Below, piece by piece: positions 35,401-42,615 of a stretch of 64,000 nucleotides of DNA. Both the position numbers and the translations under genes were made by a program. Under the pieces are notes generated by a model. It did not search any database, had not been told where the DNA came from, and saw only the letters and a program-made list of their open reading frames with translations. This DNA comes from Euglena gracilis (taxonomy: Eukaryota; Euglenida; Euglenophyceae; Euglenales): assembly GCA_039621445.1 (NCBI GenBank), contig CP154956.1, positions 69,743,649 through 69,807,648 on the forward strand. The letters run 5' to 3'. The first letter of the stretch is position 1; every line of letters starts with the position of its first letter.

Positions 35401-38400
35401 AAGCATCATGAAAAATGCTATTTTCGTCAAATTTTGCAAAAATTGTTTTGTCAAGGCTATTTGGGTCATTTTGGGGGGTTCGATTTTGACCAACAATTCC
35501 TTTACCTACTAAACCCCCCTTCAGAGACCAAGCAAACCTGCAAAACTTGGGGGTTTATAAATGGGGGGTATTATGGGAGGGCATATTATATTTTTTTTGA
35601 TGTTTCGTGCAACACCAAAAAATTGTCAAAGAAGGTAAAGAAAATGTGTCCCCTCAGACACCACCTTCTTCCATGGCCTCTTCCCTGGAATCTTCTGGGG
35701 GAAAAAAGATCAAAGACAAAGAAACCAGGATAAAGTGTGACTAGCCACTAATTTAACTGGTGCGAAATCTGCAACCTTATAAAACTATTGCGATCATTGA
35801 GCATTCAGAACGTGTCGGAAACTATGTGGAAAAGTTCGAAAAGCAATGCTGGAAACAGTCAGTCCCTTCCAGCTTGTTGGGGTTGCACCCGGAAGGCCTC
35901 TCAATTTTTTTTGGCAGCCCAATCCCTTTGGAACAACTCTTTCCATAGTTGTGTTTTTCAAAAAAAAAAAAAAACATACCAAATTGAAGGCACCAGCTGA
36001 AAAATTATCTGAGAAAAAAAAGAACTCATGAAGGTTAAAAAAAAAAAAAAATTGAAAAAAAAAAAAAAAAACACACAGAATCTTTCTCAATATCTTCCTT
36101 GCTTGGGAGAGATCCTTCAGGAGGCCAAAATTGCGGAATCAGTGATGCCTGCGACGCATGAGGGGACGCATGGCACAGAAAACACCCAAAAGACGTTTTG
36201 ATTTCATGGGGAAGAAACTGGGAAAAAACTGCTTCTTTTTAAGGGAAATGCACGGCCCCCATGCTGCCATTACATAACCCTCCCAAAATAACCTCCCCCC
36301 AAATATGACCCCCCACCCCGGCTGGAAAAAAAACGCCCAAAAATGACCCCACCCAATTTAAAGCCCCTATCATGATGACGGCAAGAAGCACCAGGGACGT
36401 TGAGAAAATTTAAAACATTTGGAAAAAAATTATGCAAACCCCCTGCTTTTTAAAAATGACGAACTCTCAAGTAACAATCAGGACAAAATCGAGGGACTCA
36501 TATCTTGGGAAAGAGCTGAAATTTTTTAAAACCGTTAACCATTCACGGGCTTCCCCACGTGAGAAATCGGGGTCCGTCCACGGGTGCACTATAGTGCACC
36601 CGTTGATAGACCCCGATTTCCCATGTGGGCACCCGTTAACGGATTCCACCGTCAACGGGTGCACTATAATGCACCCGTTGACGCAATTTTTTTTGTGTGA
36701 AAATGGACAGATGAATGGACCTCAGGGAACAGGTGGGACATGATGTGAGGCGGGCACGGAGGAGGGGGGCGCCGTCACAGCTATGGAGGTGCATGACGCT
36801 ATCACGCGATGCCTTGTTCGGCATGGTCAGGGGGGGACTGGTACTTAACGACAACCGGCACAAATCCACTCCTTTTTTGGGGCACGACGCAAATCAGCAC
36901 ACACGAAATGATATACCTCACCAGTACCTTTGGACAAAAAACGGACTGTTCCCTTCGGCAGCCTTCAAAACGGTGAGCAGCTCATCGGCCTGCAAAACGT
37001 TGTTTGCCAACCCTCCCCCCTTGGCCTCCTTTGCTTTTCTGGCTCTATCTTGTGTGATGAGCGGCCCCATCAAAGCGTTGAACTGCGGGAACTGGCTGGT
37101 GGATGAGGGCACGATGAACAGGAGCCAAAGCCCTGTAAATACGGCTCACCGCACTTACGTATGTCCGAAAAGAGGACACCGGCATGGATCGAAGGCGCCC
37201 ATCTTTTCCAACCTTGTCCTGCCGCGCTTTCACCCAGGCATCGGACTCCTCCTGCGTTGTGAAAAGTTCATGCGGGTCAATGCACCATCGCGCCCATCCC
37301 ACAAAAACTTCGTCCAAAGTGGCAAAAACAACTGCATGCTGGGTGCAAATATCCATGTATTCCAAAAAACACTTCACCGCAGCATGGTTCTTGGGGCCTA
37401 GATCATCTTTTTCACCACTGGAGGGGAGGGTGCCCAAAAGGGCATCCACTGCGGTGGCTCCTAGGGATCCGACGCCTTGCAAAACAGACAAAAACTCATC
37501 CACTTTGGGGGGGGCGGGGCATCTGGGCTTCCATCATGTTAGCAATGCGCTTCATGGCTGAGGAAAAGGAAGGTCGGAAACAACAACCACAACAAAACAG
37601 AAAACAAATTCCGTCAACGGGTGCACTATAATGCACCCGTTGATAGACCCCGATTTCCCATGTGGGCACCCGTTAACGGATTCCACCGTCAACGGGTGCG
37701 CTATAGTGCACCCGTTGACGGACCCCGATTTCCCATGTGGGCACCCGTTAACGGATTCCACCGTCAACGGATGCACTATAATGCACCCGTTGACGGCCAA
37801 AGTGCACCCGTTGACGCTAAAAACGCGAAATTCGTTAGGGACGAGGACTTGTTAGGATCCCCTTGTCTACTGTGGGGAAGCCCGTGAATTTGGTTAACGG
37901 TTTTAAGAAAAATCCGGGGTTCAATCCCGGTTTCCGGTGTGAAAACGGGGGGCGCCTTCTGCTCCCTCGGCGCCCGCCGTTTTCACACCGGAAACCGGGA
38001 TTGAACCCCGGATTTTCTTTAAAATATGTTTGCCCGTATGTTTTCCCACTGCATATTCATGTCTGGAAATTTTTGCAAAAATACCTCCGTGACTGTCCCT
38101 GGCAACCCCCCATCAAAAACTCAAAGCAACAAAAAAAAGTGATTCCCATGAAACTGCAATTTAACCATGATCACAACCGCACTGTGAACAGTCATCAAAC
38201 ATATTTATTGGACCATGGTAGACAAATTTGTTGGCTCCTGCCAGGCAGGAAATTTCGTGGCCATAGGTCTGTGCTACAGAACCTTTTGGCTCAAAAAGCC
38301 ATGGCGGGTGCTGAAATGAAACAAACTTCCACAAAGCAACTTTCACAGGTGGGAATTTTCAAAGAAAGTTTTCAAGTGACACCGTTGGTGGGCGCTCTGG

Positions 38401-41400
38401 CGGGGGTGAGGGCAACGGGAATACGCCAGAGCGTGGGCGAGTCGGCGACAATCTGGTGGGTGACAGTTGCCCAGTTGACGTTGGGGCAGCTGTGAAGGGG
38501 TGTGAGGGCAAAAAACCACACAAAATGGCTCATATTGCATGATCTCACGTGAATAAAGTTCTCATCATGGCTTTTTCCCCATGAAGGATGCACGTGCACT
38601 TGTGCCTGGGGGGCTTCCCCCCATTATCAGTCTTGCCTGATATTTTTGTGCTTTTTTGTTTGTTTGGTTTCGATTTGGGTGGTGCAGCGGTGGTTGGATT
38701 GGACCTTTTGCAGGAGATGACGCATATGCGATGGGGGGGGGGCTCCGTGTCAGGTCTCCAAAGAAAAAAACCAGTGGGGACAGGGCTCTTGCAATTGCAA
38801 CAACATAAATGGGGTTTTGGTGGATGAGGGTGATCTTTAACCAAATGGAAAAAAACACTGCTTTCCTCGCATTCAAAAAATCACAAAAAAAATGGGTAAA
38901 AAAGTCAATATTTCTTGGTTAAAGCAGGTAAACACCGGGAAAAATGGACATTGATTGCCGGATCCTTGGGCCATCGACAAAAGAGCCGAAACATCAAATT
39001 ATTCAAGTTGCTGGCGGTCATCAAGGGGTGGTCCTCAATGGGGAAAAATAAAACGGTCCTGTCCCTTATGGACGGGAAAGGAGAAGAGGAATGGAAATAG
39101 AGGAGAAACCTTCAGATAACATTGGGTGTGTCCGATGACCATGGGGTGAAAGAGGTGCTGGAGCTGGGACAGGGATTCTTTGCACAGCTGCACCTGTTTT
39201 GTCACAACAAAATCACATGAAATGTGATTGCACATATTTTCACCTCAACTTCACGAAACGAGTTGAAATAATGAGAAACCGCGTTTTTCAACTCCATTTG
39301 GAGCCTCCAAACATTAGACTGGGGGGGGGGCACTGGGTAGTCGATCGAATAGGCAGTTGCCCCATCGACTAGTCAACCGAAAAGTCGGCTGACTGCCACT
39401 CCATGGCGTTTACCCGTTTTTATCCCGTCCTATCCCAATGTAACAAAACAACGTGTGCAACACAAAAGATTCTTTTATTTTGGGGCTCTCTGAACAATTG
39501 CACACAAAAAAAATTGAAAATCTTTCGACTGATTTGGTGAACAAGCCAATACCCCCCACACTTCCCCGATTTGGAAATTCAACAGCTCCAAAAACAGTGG
39601 CGCCAGGGTATAATTTTCAGAAACAAAGAATTCCTTGTGGCCCCAGGGAAGAGAATGATGGTTTGGGTGAAGACGGAGGGGACTGAACTTTTGGCTTCAT
39701 CCGGTCCCACTCATCCACCACCCTGAGCTGCAAAGGGAGAAGAGATGCGAGTGAGCAATTGTTGGATTCCAGATGTGCCGCGTTCTTTTGGCCCCTCAAG
39801 TGCCTTCAGGCTTCAGGCAACAATTTGGTGGGGGAGTGAACCCACTCCCTAAACACTGTCAGGTGTCCTGATGGGACACTTTTGCACACAAAAAATTATT
39901 TCAACCTTTCTACCCCAAAGGAGGCAGTTAGGGCCACCTGTTAAAATGGGCCAGAAAAGGAAAAACTTGAAAATAAAACCCCCGAGGCTTTGCAACAGAT
40001 GGAGATGGGGGGCGCTCCAAAATATCTGGAGGGCCAAACACCGGGGCGGAGCCATTGGGCGATATAAGGACAGGTGGGGGGGGTCCGGACCCCCCCCCCC
40101 CTGCGGGCCAGGAGGGGGGGGTGGGGGGACACCCCCCCCCACCTAAACAGTTGCGCGGTCTGGGTGACCGAAAATTTTTTACCCCCCAAAACGACCAAAA
40201 GTGCCATTTTGGGTACTTTTTGAGCAAAAAAAAATGGGTCAAAAATGCAAAAAATTTTCGGCACGAAGCGCCGGAGGAAAAAAATGACCCTTTTGGGGGG
40301 GGGTCCGGACCCCCCTGGCAGGTGGGGGGGGTGGTCCGGACCCCCCCCCTGCGGGCCAGGAGGGGGGGGGGCACCCCCCCACCTAAACCATGTACGCCCT
40401 CCTTATATCAAACCCTGGGGGGTTATTCACCCGGAGAAATGAACAAATAACAGCGCAACAGTTCGGCACAATTGATGTTGGGCAAAGAAACAAGATTTCA
40501 TCAAAGGAGAAAAGCAAAGGTGCAACAGAAGGCATTGATTTCATCCACAACACACCTTTTGGTTTGCCAGAGGTGAGAAGTCAGAGAAGTGCACTTGAGC
40601 ATCCAACCCTGTGATGGTGACGGCGAGACACTTGAAATGTTTACACAATGGTGCCACAACGCCAAACCCTCACAATAATCAAGAATTCATGTTGTGTTAT
40701 TGGAAGTTATTCGGAAGAAAAGATTGGCCAAAAAACCTGGTGGTGGAACAAATTTTTAGGTCCCATCTGGGGGGCACGGGAAGACCTTGAGGACGATTGG
40801 TGAACCCTCCAACAAAATAAAAAAAAATACGGAGTCAAGAAATAAATAACAGCAGTGGTTCAGTTGATGTGTGTGATTGGGTCCTTCTTGTTTGGGTTTG
40901 TCAGCATCCTTTGTCTGTTTGTTGATCCAAGGTGTTTTTCACCATTTGGTCTGGGTCTTATTTTTGGTTTGTCAGCATCCTTTGTCTGTTTGTTGATCCA
41001 ACGTGTTTTTCACCATTTGGTCTGGGCCTTGTTTTTGGATTTTTTTTCTCCCCAAAAAACGTCATTTCTTCAGGGTTCCAAAACCAACAGAAATTGTTTT
41101 TCGGGCTTAGCATCAGGTTTCAAATTGGTGCAAACTGAGATTCCGCGGGGTGTTTGTGTTTTAAAAAAAAGCCAAAGTATCACAATTTTCATCATGTTTT
41201 TGTGCCTAAAGTCAGGGCTTTCGGTAATATTCCAAAGAAGTTTCTCACCGTCCCGGGGTGTCACGCCCTGCCAGTGATTGTTTTGCTCATTGCACAACAC
41301 TTGGGCCTTGGAAGGAACAGGGTAGGATTGGGATTGTTCAAAGTCTGAAGTTGAAAAAACTCTGGAATTAAGCCCAAATTTTGGGGTGGGTCCATCCACC

Positions 41401-42615
41401 CAAAACCATCCATTGTGGGTGGGTGGTGCTACAAACTTTGGTACTTGTCTGTTATCGTACGACATACCCCCCCCCCTTTTGGTTATGGTACGACACCCAT
41501 TTTTTGGGTTATTTAGGGTTAATTAAAGGTATAGGGTTAGGTGCGCACATGCCATGTTGCGCTACATGGCCACGTTGCGCTACATGGCCATGTTGCGCTA
41601 CATGGCCATGTAGCGCAACATGGCTGTGTAGCGCAACATGGCCATTAGCGCACCTAACCCTACTCCTTCAATAGCCCCATAATAGCGCTACATGGCCTTG
41701 TAGCGCAACCTGGCTGTGTAGCGCAACGTGGTCGTGTAGCGCAACATGGCCATGTAGCGCAACGTGGCCATTAGCGCCTAACCCTATTCCTTTAAATAAC
41801 CCTAAAACAACTCAAAAAACAGGTGTCGTACCATAACCAAAAGGGGGGGGTTATGTCGTACGATAACAGACAAGTACCCAAACTTTACCCCCCCCAAGTG
41901 GCTCCCCGCCAAGCCGATGGGCCAAAAAAGATGGGAAAAAATCCAATTTTTTTTGCCCAAACGAGTTTTTGGGCCTCCCGGACCTGGAAAAACTGTTTTT
42001 GAGCCCAAAATTTTCAACCCCATCACCCGTTTTTGGCCCAAAACCCATGCAGGTCATTTCCGGGTAAAAAAAAGTCGGAAAAAAAGAGGCCCAAAACCAT
42101 GTTTTTTGGGGCCTGCTGGAACCGAAAGGGGGGTCGGTCCAGGCCAACCGGGGGGGGGGGGTCTTACGTGGTCTTATATGGGGGGGGGCATGGTAGCTTG
42201 ACGTTGTGGGGGCGGCTCCCAATGCGACTGCTGTGACCCCCCTGGTGACCCCCTGTGACCACTTGTGGGAAAACAGCTGGCGCCCTCTATTGGGGGGGGG
42301 GGGTTCGGGGCGCGAGGAGGGAGGGGACTGTGGGACATCATGGAGGGGTTCCAAAGGCGCACTGAAATTCTCCAGTGGCGGTGGCAGAGGTCCTCTCATC
42401 GTTGTCTTTGCAGTTTCGCCAACTTTGGAAGCTGGGGTATGAATGACATAAAAGTACGTTAAAAAAAACAAACAGTGCACACCACTTCCATCCTGGAGGA
42501 TGATCCCATTGAGAAGATCTTGGGTTTCAGGGAGAGTGAGCCAGGTTATGAACAATTCACTTAATTTCTTCCTTGCTGGCTGGACATTGAACGCACGGGT
42601 TCGTTTTTGGGCCAT
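14798..42615 (-). CDS. PP2A regulatory subunit B'' (PPP2R3 family), EF-hand type, multi-exon gene
   Basis: Regulatory B-type subunits of this family bind the PP2A A/C core dimer and direct the Ser/Thr phosphatase to substrates, usually under Ca2+ control. I assembled the gene from minus-strand exons by matching the family order: EKLF-type N-terminus ([16 protein letters not shown]), [93 protein letters not shown] and [13 protein letters not shown], with a stop at 14798-14800. Splice phases agree across consecutive exons from 29463 to 14798. Two EF-hand loops are formed ([12 protein letters not shown] and DLDQDGIISGYE), both across exon junctions. The protein is about 510-520 residues, near the plant B'' length. 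Gaps remain: the exon for the usual IPxFYF segment was not found, and the exact ATG (42615) is the first in-frame Met. Introns total about 26 kb and are packed with mobile elements. Confidence 0.88.
14913..18331. other. PP2A B'' last intron: repeat-filled
   Basis: Contains several occurrences of a GGCAGGGCTGTA-type motif next to G runs (about 16640 and 16900, and inverted at about 20920), C/G-run palindromes, and a GGCC-AAAATGG low-complexity tract at 15480-15545. The GC-rich stretch 17930-18180 has open frames but no recognisable domain. Confidence 0.4.
17310..17578. repeat. tandem repeat with short terminal inverted ends
   Basis: The block CCTGCAACCTGTGACCGGGG occurs four times, arranged as two roughly 120-nt units that include GTCATAACACCCC and GGTCGTAAATGAGG. 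The ends are inverted: TACCCCCCCCTAGTCGTATG at the left, CGTACGACTAAGGGGGGGTA at the right. No target duplication was found. Confidence 0.6.
18332..18375 (-). CDS. PP2A B'' small exon
   Basis: 44 nt between acceptor TTTTATAG and donor GTGAAAGC, phase 0 to phase 2. It encodes [15 protein letters not shown], which fits the family spacing between the RDPFLI and EWDRFA positions exactly (15 residues plus the shared Asp). Confidence 0.75.
18430..19350. repeat. foldback element with telomere-like tracts in its arms
   Basis: The left part reads CCCCCCCCCAAATATAAA, then GGCAAGACTAA and GGGGCCCAGTAGTTCAACC. The right part carries the inverse, GGGCCCAGTAGTTTTACC, TTAGTCTTGCC and TATATTTGGGGGGGG. The middle has ATTAGGGTTGGGGTT-like sequence (about 18640) and ACCCTAACCCTATTCC-like sequence (about 18835) in opposite orientation. 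Confidence 0.55.
19763..19889 (-). CDS. PP2A B'' exon: third repeat region
   Basis: Acceptor CTTCACAG. Encodes (M)[19 protein letters not shown], then [21 protein letters not shown]. No in-phase GT donor exists before a TAA. The exon either ends at AGG before GACCCT (a GA donor, 19762) or runs to a GC donor at 19750, adding DPFQ. Confidence 0.88.
20183..20286 (-). CDS. PP2A B'' exon: end of EF-hand 2
   Basis: Acceptor CCTCACAG, donor GTATGC, 104 nt, phase 0 to 2. Encodes [20 protein letters not shown], then [13 protein letters not shown](M). The first residues complete the EF loop begun in the preceding exon. Confidence 0.93.
20403..20464. repeat. (CA)n microsatellite
   Basis: About 31 uninterrupted CA units on the plus strand, inside a PP2A B'' intron. 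Confidence 0.98.
21135..21450. repeat. G/C-run foldback with CCAGTCAGTCA repeats
   Basis: CCAGTCAGTCA occurs three times and a shorter CCAGTCACC once. C runs at the left (ACCGACCCCCCC) are mirrored by GGGGGTGTCGGCCA, which occurs at 21240 and 21440. It lies in a PP2A B'' intron. Confidence 0.5.
22076..22158 (-). CDS. PP2A B'' exon: start of EF-hand 2
   Basis: Acceptor CTCCTCAG, donor GTCCGC, 83 nt, phase 1 to 0. Encodes (W)[19 protein letters not shown] and CVDLDQDG. The EF loop D-x-D-x-D-G is split at the exon end. Confidence 0.93.
22920..22979 (-). CDS. PP2A B'' exon
   Basis: Acceptor TTCATTACAG, donor GTATGC, 60 nt, phase 1 to 1. Encodes (G)[19 protein letters not shown], matching the family's VPRK...GKMxYEDFV segment. 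Confidence 0.9.
23018..23093. repeat. AT-rich TAA/TAAA microsatellite
   Basis: Imperfect array of AATAAATAATAAA units, inside the intron between exons 22920-22979 and 23349-23409. Confidence 0.9.
23349..23409 (-). CDS. PP2A B'' exon
   Basis: Acceptor CCTTTCAG, donor GTGCGT, 61 nt, phase 0 to 1. Encodes [20 protein letters not shown](G), matching DLIRYGNHALTYRIVDRIF in plant members. Its first Asp is position 12 of EF loop 1. Confidence 0.92.
23608..23700 (-). CDS. PP2A B'' exon: EF-hand 1
   Basis: Acceptor CTGCTGCAG, donor GTGGGC, 93 nt, phase 0 to 0. Encodes [20 protein letters not shown] and [11 protein letters not shown], the most conserved stretch of the family. The EF loop has Asp rather than Glu at position 12. 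Confidence 0.96.
23930..24275. repeat. GGCCATTTT array in two opposite halves
   Basis: 23930-24075 is dominated by CCATTTTGG-type words, and 24095-24275 by AAAATGGCC-type words spaced about 10-20 nt apart. The whole thus forms a loose inverted repeat within an intron. Confidence 0.55.
24891..24949 (-). CDS. PP2A B'' exon
   Basis: Acceptor AACCTCAAG, donor GTATGT, 59 nt, phase 1 to 0. Encodes (S)[19 protein letters not shown]. This length gives exactly the family spacing to the preceding exon. The alternative acceptor CTCCAG (24932) breaks phase. Confidence 0.8.
25147..25221 (-). CDS. PP2A B'' exon
   Basis: Acceptor TGTTGCAG. Encodes (A)[20 protein letters not shown] then FKEY. No phase-1 GT donor gives family spacing; a GC donor (T before GCCGGTCAC) does. 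This is the clearest GC-AG intron of the gene. Confidence 0.88.
25322..25801. mobile_element. MITE with 8-bp target duplication (ATCCCACT)
   Basis: Terminal inverted repeats CATACATCTCTTTAAGG and CCTTAGAGAGATGTATG are flanked by ATCCCACT at 25314-25321 and 25802-25809. The 480-bp interior consists of G/C-run arms (CCCCCCCCCGGGGGGG) and CTGGCTAGC-type words, with no ORF of its own. An 8-bp duplication fits hAT-like or P-like transposition. It lies inside the PP2A B'' gene. Confidence 0.85.
26330..26925. repeat. interstitial telomere-like tracts
   Basis: GGTTAGGGTTAGGGTTAAG at about 26340 and CCCTAACCCTAATCCTTACC at about 26862 face each other about 500 bp apart in the same intron. They are degenerate and internal, so not a chromosome end. 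Confidence 0.55.
26984..27420. mobile_element. hAT-like MITE with 8-bp target duplication (ATTGGTAT)
   Basis: Perfect 17-bp terminal inverted repeats CAGGCTTTTGCTTAAGG and CCTTAAGCAAAAGCCTG are flanked by ATTGGTAT at 26976-26983 and 27421-27428. TIRs starting CAG plus an 8-bp duplication are typical of hAT elements. The interior shares G/C-run palindromes and CTAGC words with the neighbouring MITE at 25322-25801. Confidence 0.88.
28443..28508 (-). CDS. PP2A B'' exon
   Basis: Acceptor TTCATGCAG, donor GTATAC, 66 nt, phase 1 to 1. Encodes (D)[20 protein letters not shown] and Y, nearly identical to the HPGLEFL..TPEFQERY signature of B'' subunits. Confidence 0.95.
28997..29112 (-). CDS. PP2A B'' exon
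   Basis: Acceptor TTTTTTGCAG, donor GTTGCT, 116 nt, phase 2 to 1. Encodes [20 protein letters not shown], then [15 protein letters not shown]. Aligns with the YW...IYxIL...YLxxDDFxPVL segment. Confidence 0.9.
29375..29463 (-). CDS. PP2A B'' exon
   Basis: Acceptor CGTACACAG, donor GTATGC, 89 nt, phase 0 to 2. Encodes [20 protein letters not shown] then GEVTQKALK(E), matching LPSFFSTALFRKIDxxxTGFVTRDAF in plant members. Confidence 0.88.
29831..30075. repeat. GATATAAGG / CCTTATATC foldback, copy 1
   Basis: Contains CGATATAAGGACAGGTGGGG, GGTCCGGACCCCC, CTGCGGGCCAGGAGGGGG and ACCTAAACCATGTACGCCC before CTCCTTATATCAAACCC. The same string of blocks is at 40059-40420. The ends (GATATAAGG, CCTTATATC) are inverted. 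Confidence 0.6.
31746..34656. mobile_element. 2.9-kb TIR element with 5-bp target duplication (TGCTT) and internal GCGCAAATGCGC palindromes
   Basis: The ends are inverted over more than 30 bp: CTTAGGCGG(T/C)CGGATTCG then CACTTAAG and a T run, flanked by TGCTT at 31741-31745 and 34657-34661. The interior holds about ten TTTGCGCATTTGCGCAAAT-type palindromes, many in inverted pairs 20-60 nt apart (for example 32140-32200, 32413-32490, 33510-33660, 33715-33810). No transposase was recognised, so it is probably non-autonomous. It sits in a PP2A B'' intron. A shorter relative is at 63078-63906. Confidence 0.85.
33930..34038. repeat. nested hairpin with CCTTCAAGGACAAA arms
   Basis: Two 14-nt arms (CCTTCAAGGACAAA and its exact complement) enclose a further inverted pair of GCGCAAATGCGC-type palindromes. 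Confidence 0.75.
35665..35694 (-). CDS. possible PP2A B'' microexon (tentative)
   Basis: 30 nt, phase 0 to 0, between acceptor TTTTTTCCCCCAG and donor GTGGTG. Encodes [10 protein letters not shown]. The family has about five more residues than the flanking exons supply here, so a small exon is expected; this is the best-looking one, but the protein match is weak. Confidence 0.25.
36922..37555 (-). pseudogene. YR core-binding-like protein of element A
   Basis: From ATG 37555 the frame reads [16 protein letters not shown] and stops. After a one-base shift at a C8 run it continues [20 protein letters not shown] and [13 protein letters not shown], then [37 protein letters not shown] and, after another shift, [34 protein letters not shown] and FVQRYW. 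It ends at a donor-like G-GTGAGG. Order and spacing resemble the SAM-like core-binding half of a tyrosine recombinase followed by the start of the catalytic domain; no catalytic R, H or Y box is present. Copy B encodes the same protein with about three quarters identity by eye. An acceptor-like CCTTTTCCTCAG precedes the ATG. Confidence 0.6.
37905..38020. repeat. Large hairpin of element A
   Basis: Arms of about 50 nt (AATCCGGGGTTCAATCCC, then GGTTTCCGGTGTGAAAACGG) pair almost perfectly around a loop of about 12 nt. The arm includes GGTTCAATCCC, which resembles a tRNA B box. Confidence 0.9.
39110..39193 (-). CDS. PP2A B'' exon
   Basis: Acceptor GACAAAACAG, donor GTTTCT, 84 nt, phase 0 to 0. 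Encodes [20 protein letters not shown] then GHTQCYLK, aligning with KEQCLxxINxFF...LxxxxFK upstream of the FPGWW exon. Confidence 0.65.
39640..39727 (-). CDS. probable PP2A B'' exon (Ser/Pro-rich), 3' end unresolved
   Basis: Acceptor CCTTTGCAG, phase 0. Encodes [20 protein letters not shown] then [11 protein letters not shown]. Plant members have a Ser-Pro-rich linker at this place. No phase-compatible GT donor leads to the next exon, so an intermediate exon with the IPxFYF motif may be missing. Confidence 0.45.
40059..40420. repeat. GATATAAGG / CCTTATATC foldback, copy 2
   Basis: Same block order as 29831-30075, but with the TCCGGACC / CTGCGGGCCAGGAGG unit twice, separated by about 190 nt of unrelated sequence containing AAAATTTTCGGCACGAAGCG. 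Confidence 0.6.
40556..40608 (-). CDS. probable PP2A B'' exon
   Basis: Acceptor CACCATCACAG, donor GTGTGTTG, 53 nt, phase 1 to 0, matching both neighbours in phase. Encodes (R)[17 protein letters not shown]. This part of the family is variable, so support comes from splice sites and phase only. Confidence 0.45.
40897..41037. repeat. tandem duplication of a roughly 70-nt unit
   Basis: Two adjacent copies of GTTTGTCAGCATCCTTTGTC, TGTTTGTTGATCCAA.GTG and TTTTTCACCATTTGGTCTGG. Open in one frame, but no known domain. Confidence 0.85.
41440..41878. mobile_element. MITE with 8-bp target duplication (CAAACTTT) and internal GCGCTACATGGCC array
   Basis: Terminal inverted repeats of about 110 bp start GGTACTTGTCTGTTATCGTA; the right end is the inverse, ending CAAGTACC. 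CAAACTTT flanks both sides (41432-41439 and 41879-41886). The centre holds about a dozen GCGCTACATGGCCATGTAGC-type palindromic units (41550-41775), flanked by inverted TTAGGGTTA / TAACCCTA words. No ORF. It lies in the intron between exons 40556-40608 and 42363-42431. Confidence 0.88.
42363..42431 (-). CDS. PP2A B'' exon
   Basis: Acceptor CATACCCCAG, donor GTGCGC, 69 nt, phase 1 to 1. Encodes (A)[19 protein letters not shown] then ENF, a Pro-rich low-conservation linker. Confidence 0.6.
42483..42615 (-). CDS. PP2A B'' first coding exon (putative)
   Basis: Begins [17 protein letters not shown] and continues [20 protein letters not shown], which matches the EKLFDQWLSLPDTxxLV segment near the N-terminus of plant B'' subunits. 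Donor GTGTGC. An acceptor-like TTTCACAG lies 15 nt before the ATG, so a 5' exon may exist upstream. Confidence 0.72.

Larger units (their letters stand above)
36528..38020 (-). mobile_element. Hairpin/YR-like element, copy A
   Basis: The left end reads AAAACCGTTAACCATTCACG then GGCTTCCCCACGTGAG; the inverse of this (CTGTGGGGAAGCCCGTGAA then GGTTAACGGTTTT) ends at 37904. Next to it lies a large hairpin (37905-38020). Subterminal zones contain repeated palindromes of the type GGGTGCACTATAGTGCACCC (36580-36690 and 37610-37820). The gene at 36922-37555 is on the minus strand. Organisation matches copy B at 52259-53622. It is inserted in a PP2A B'' intron. Confidence 0.8.

Noticed and set aside
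36580-37820. GGGTGCACTATAGTGCACCC repeats as a CRISPR or operator array
   Set aside because: They belong to the subterminal zones of element A and are shared, in altered form, with copy B.
41550-41775. Regular palindromic repeats that could be taken for a CRISPR array
   Set aside because: Units are adjacent palindromes with no unique spacers, in a eukaryotic MITE bounded by TIRs and a target duplication.
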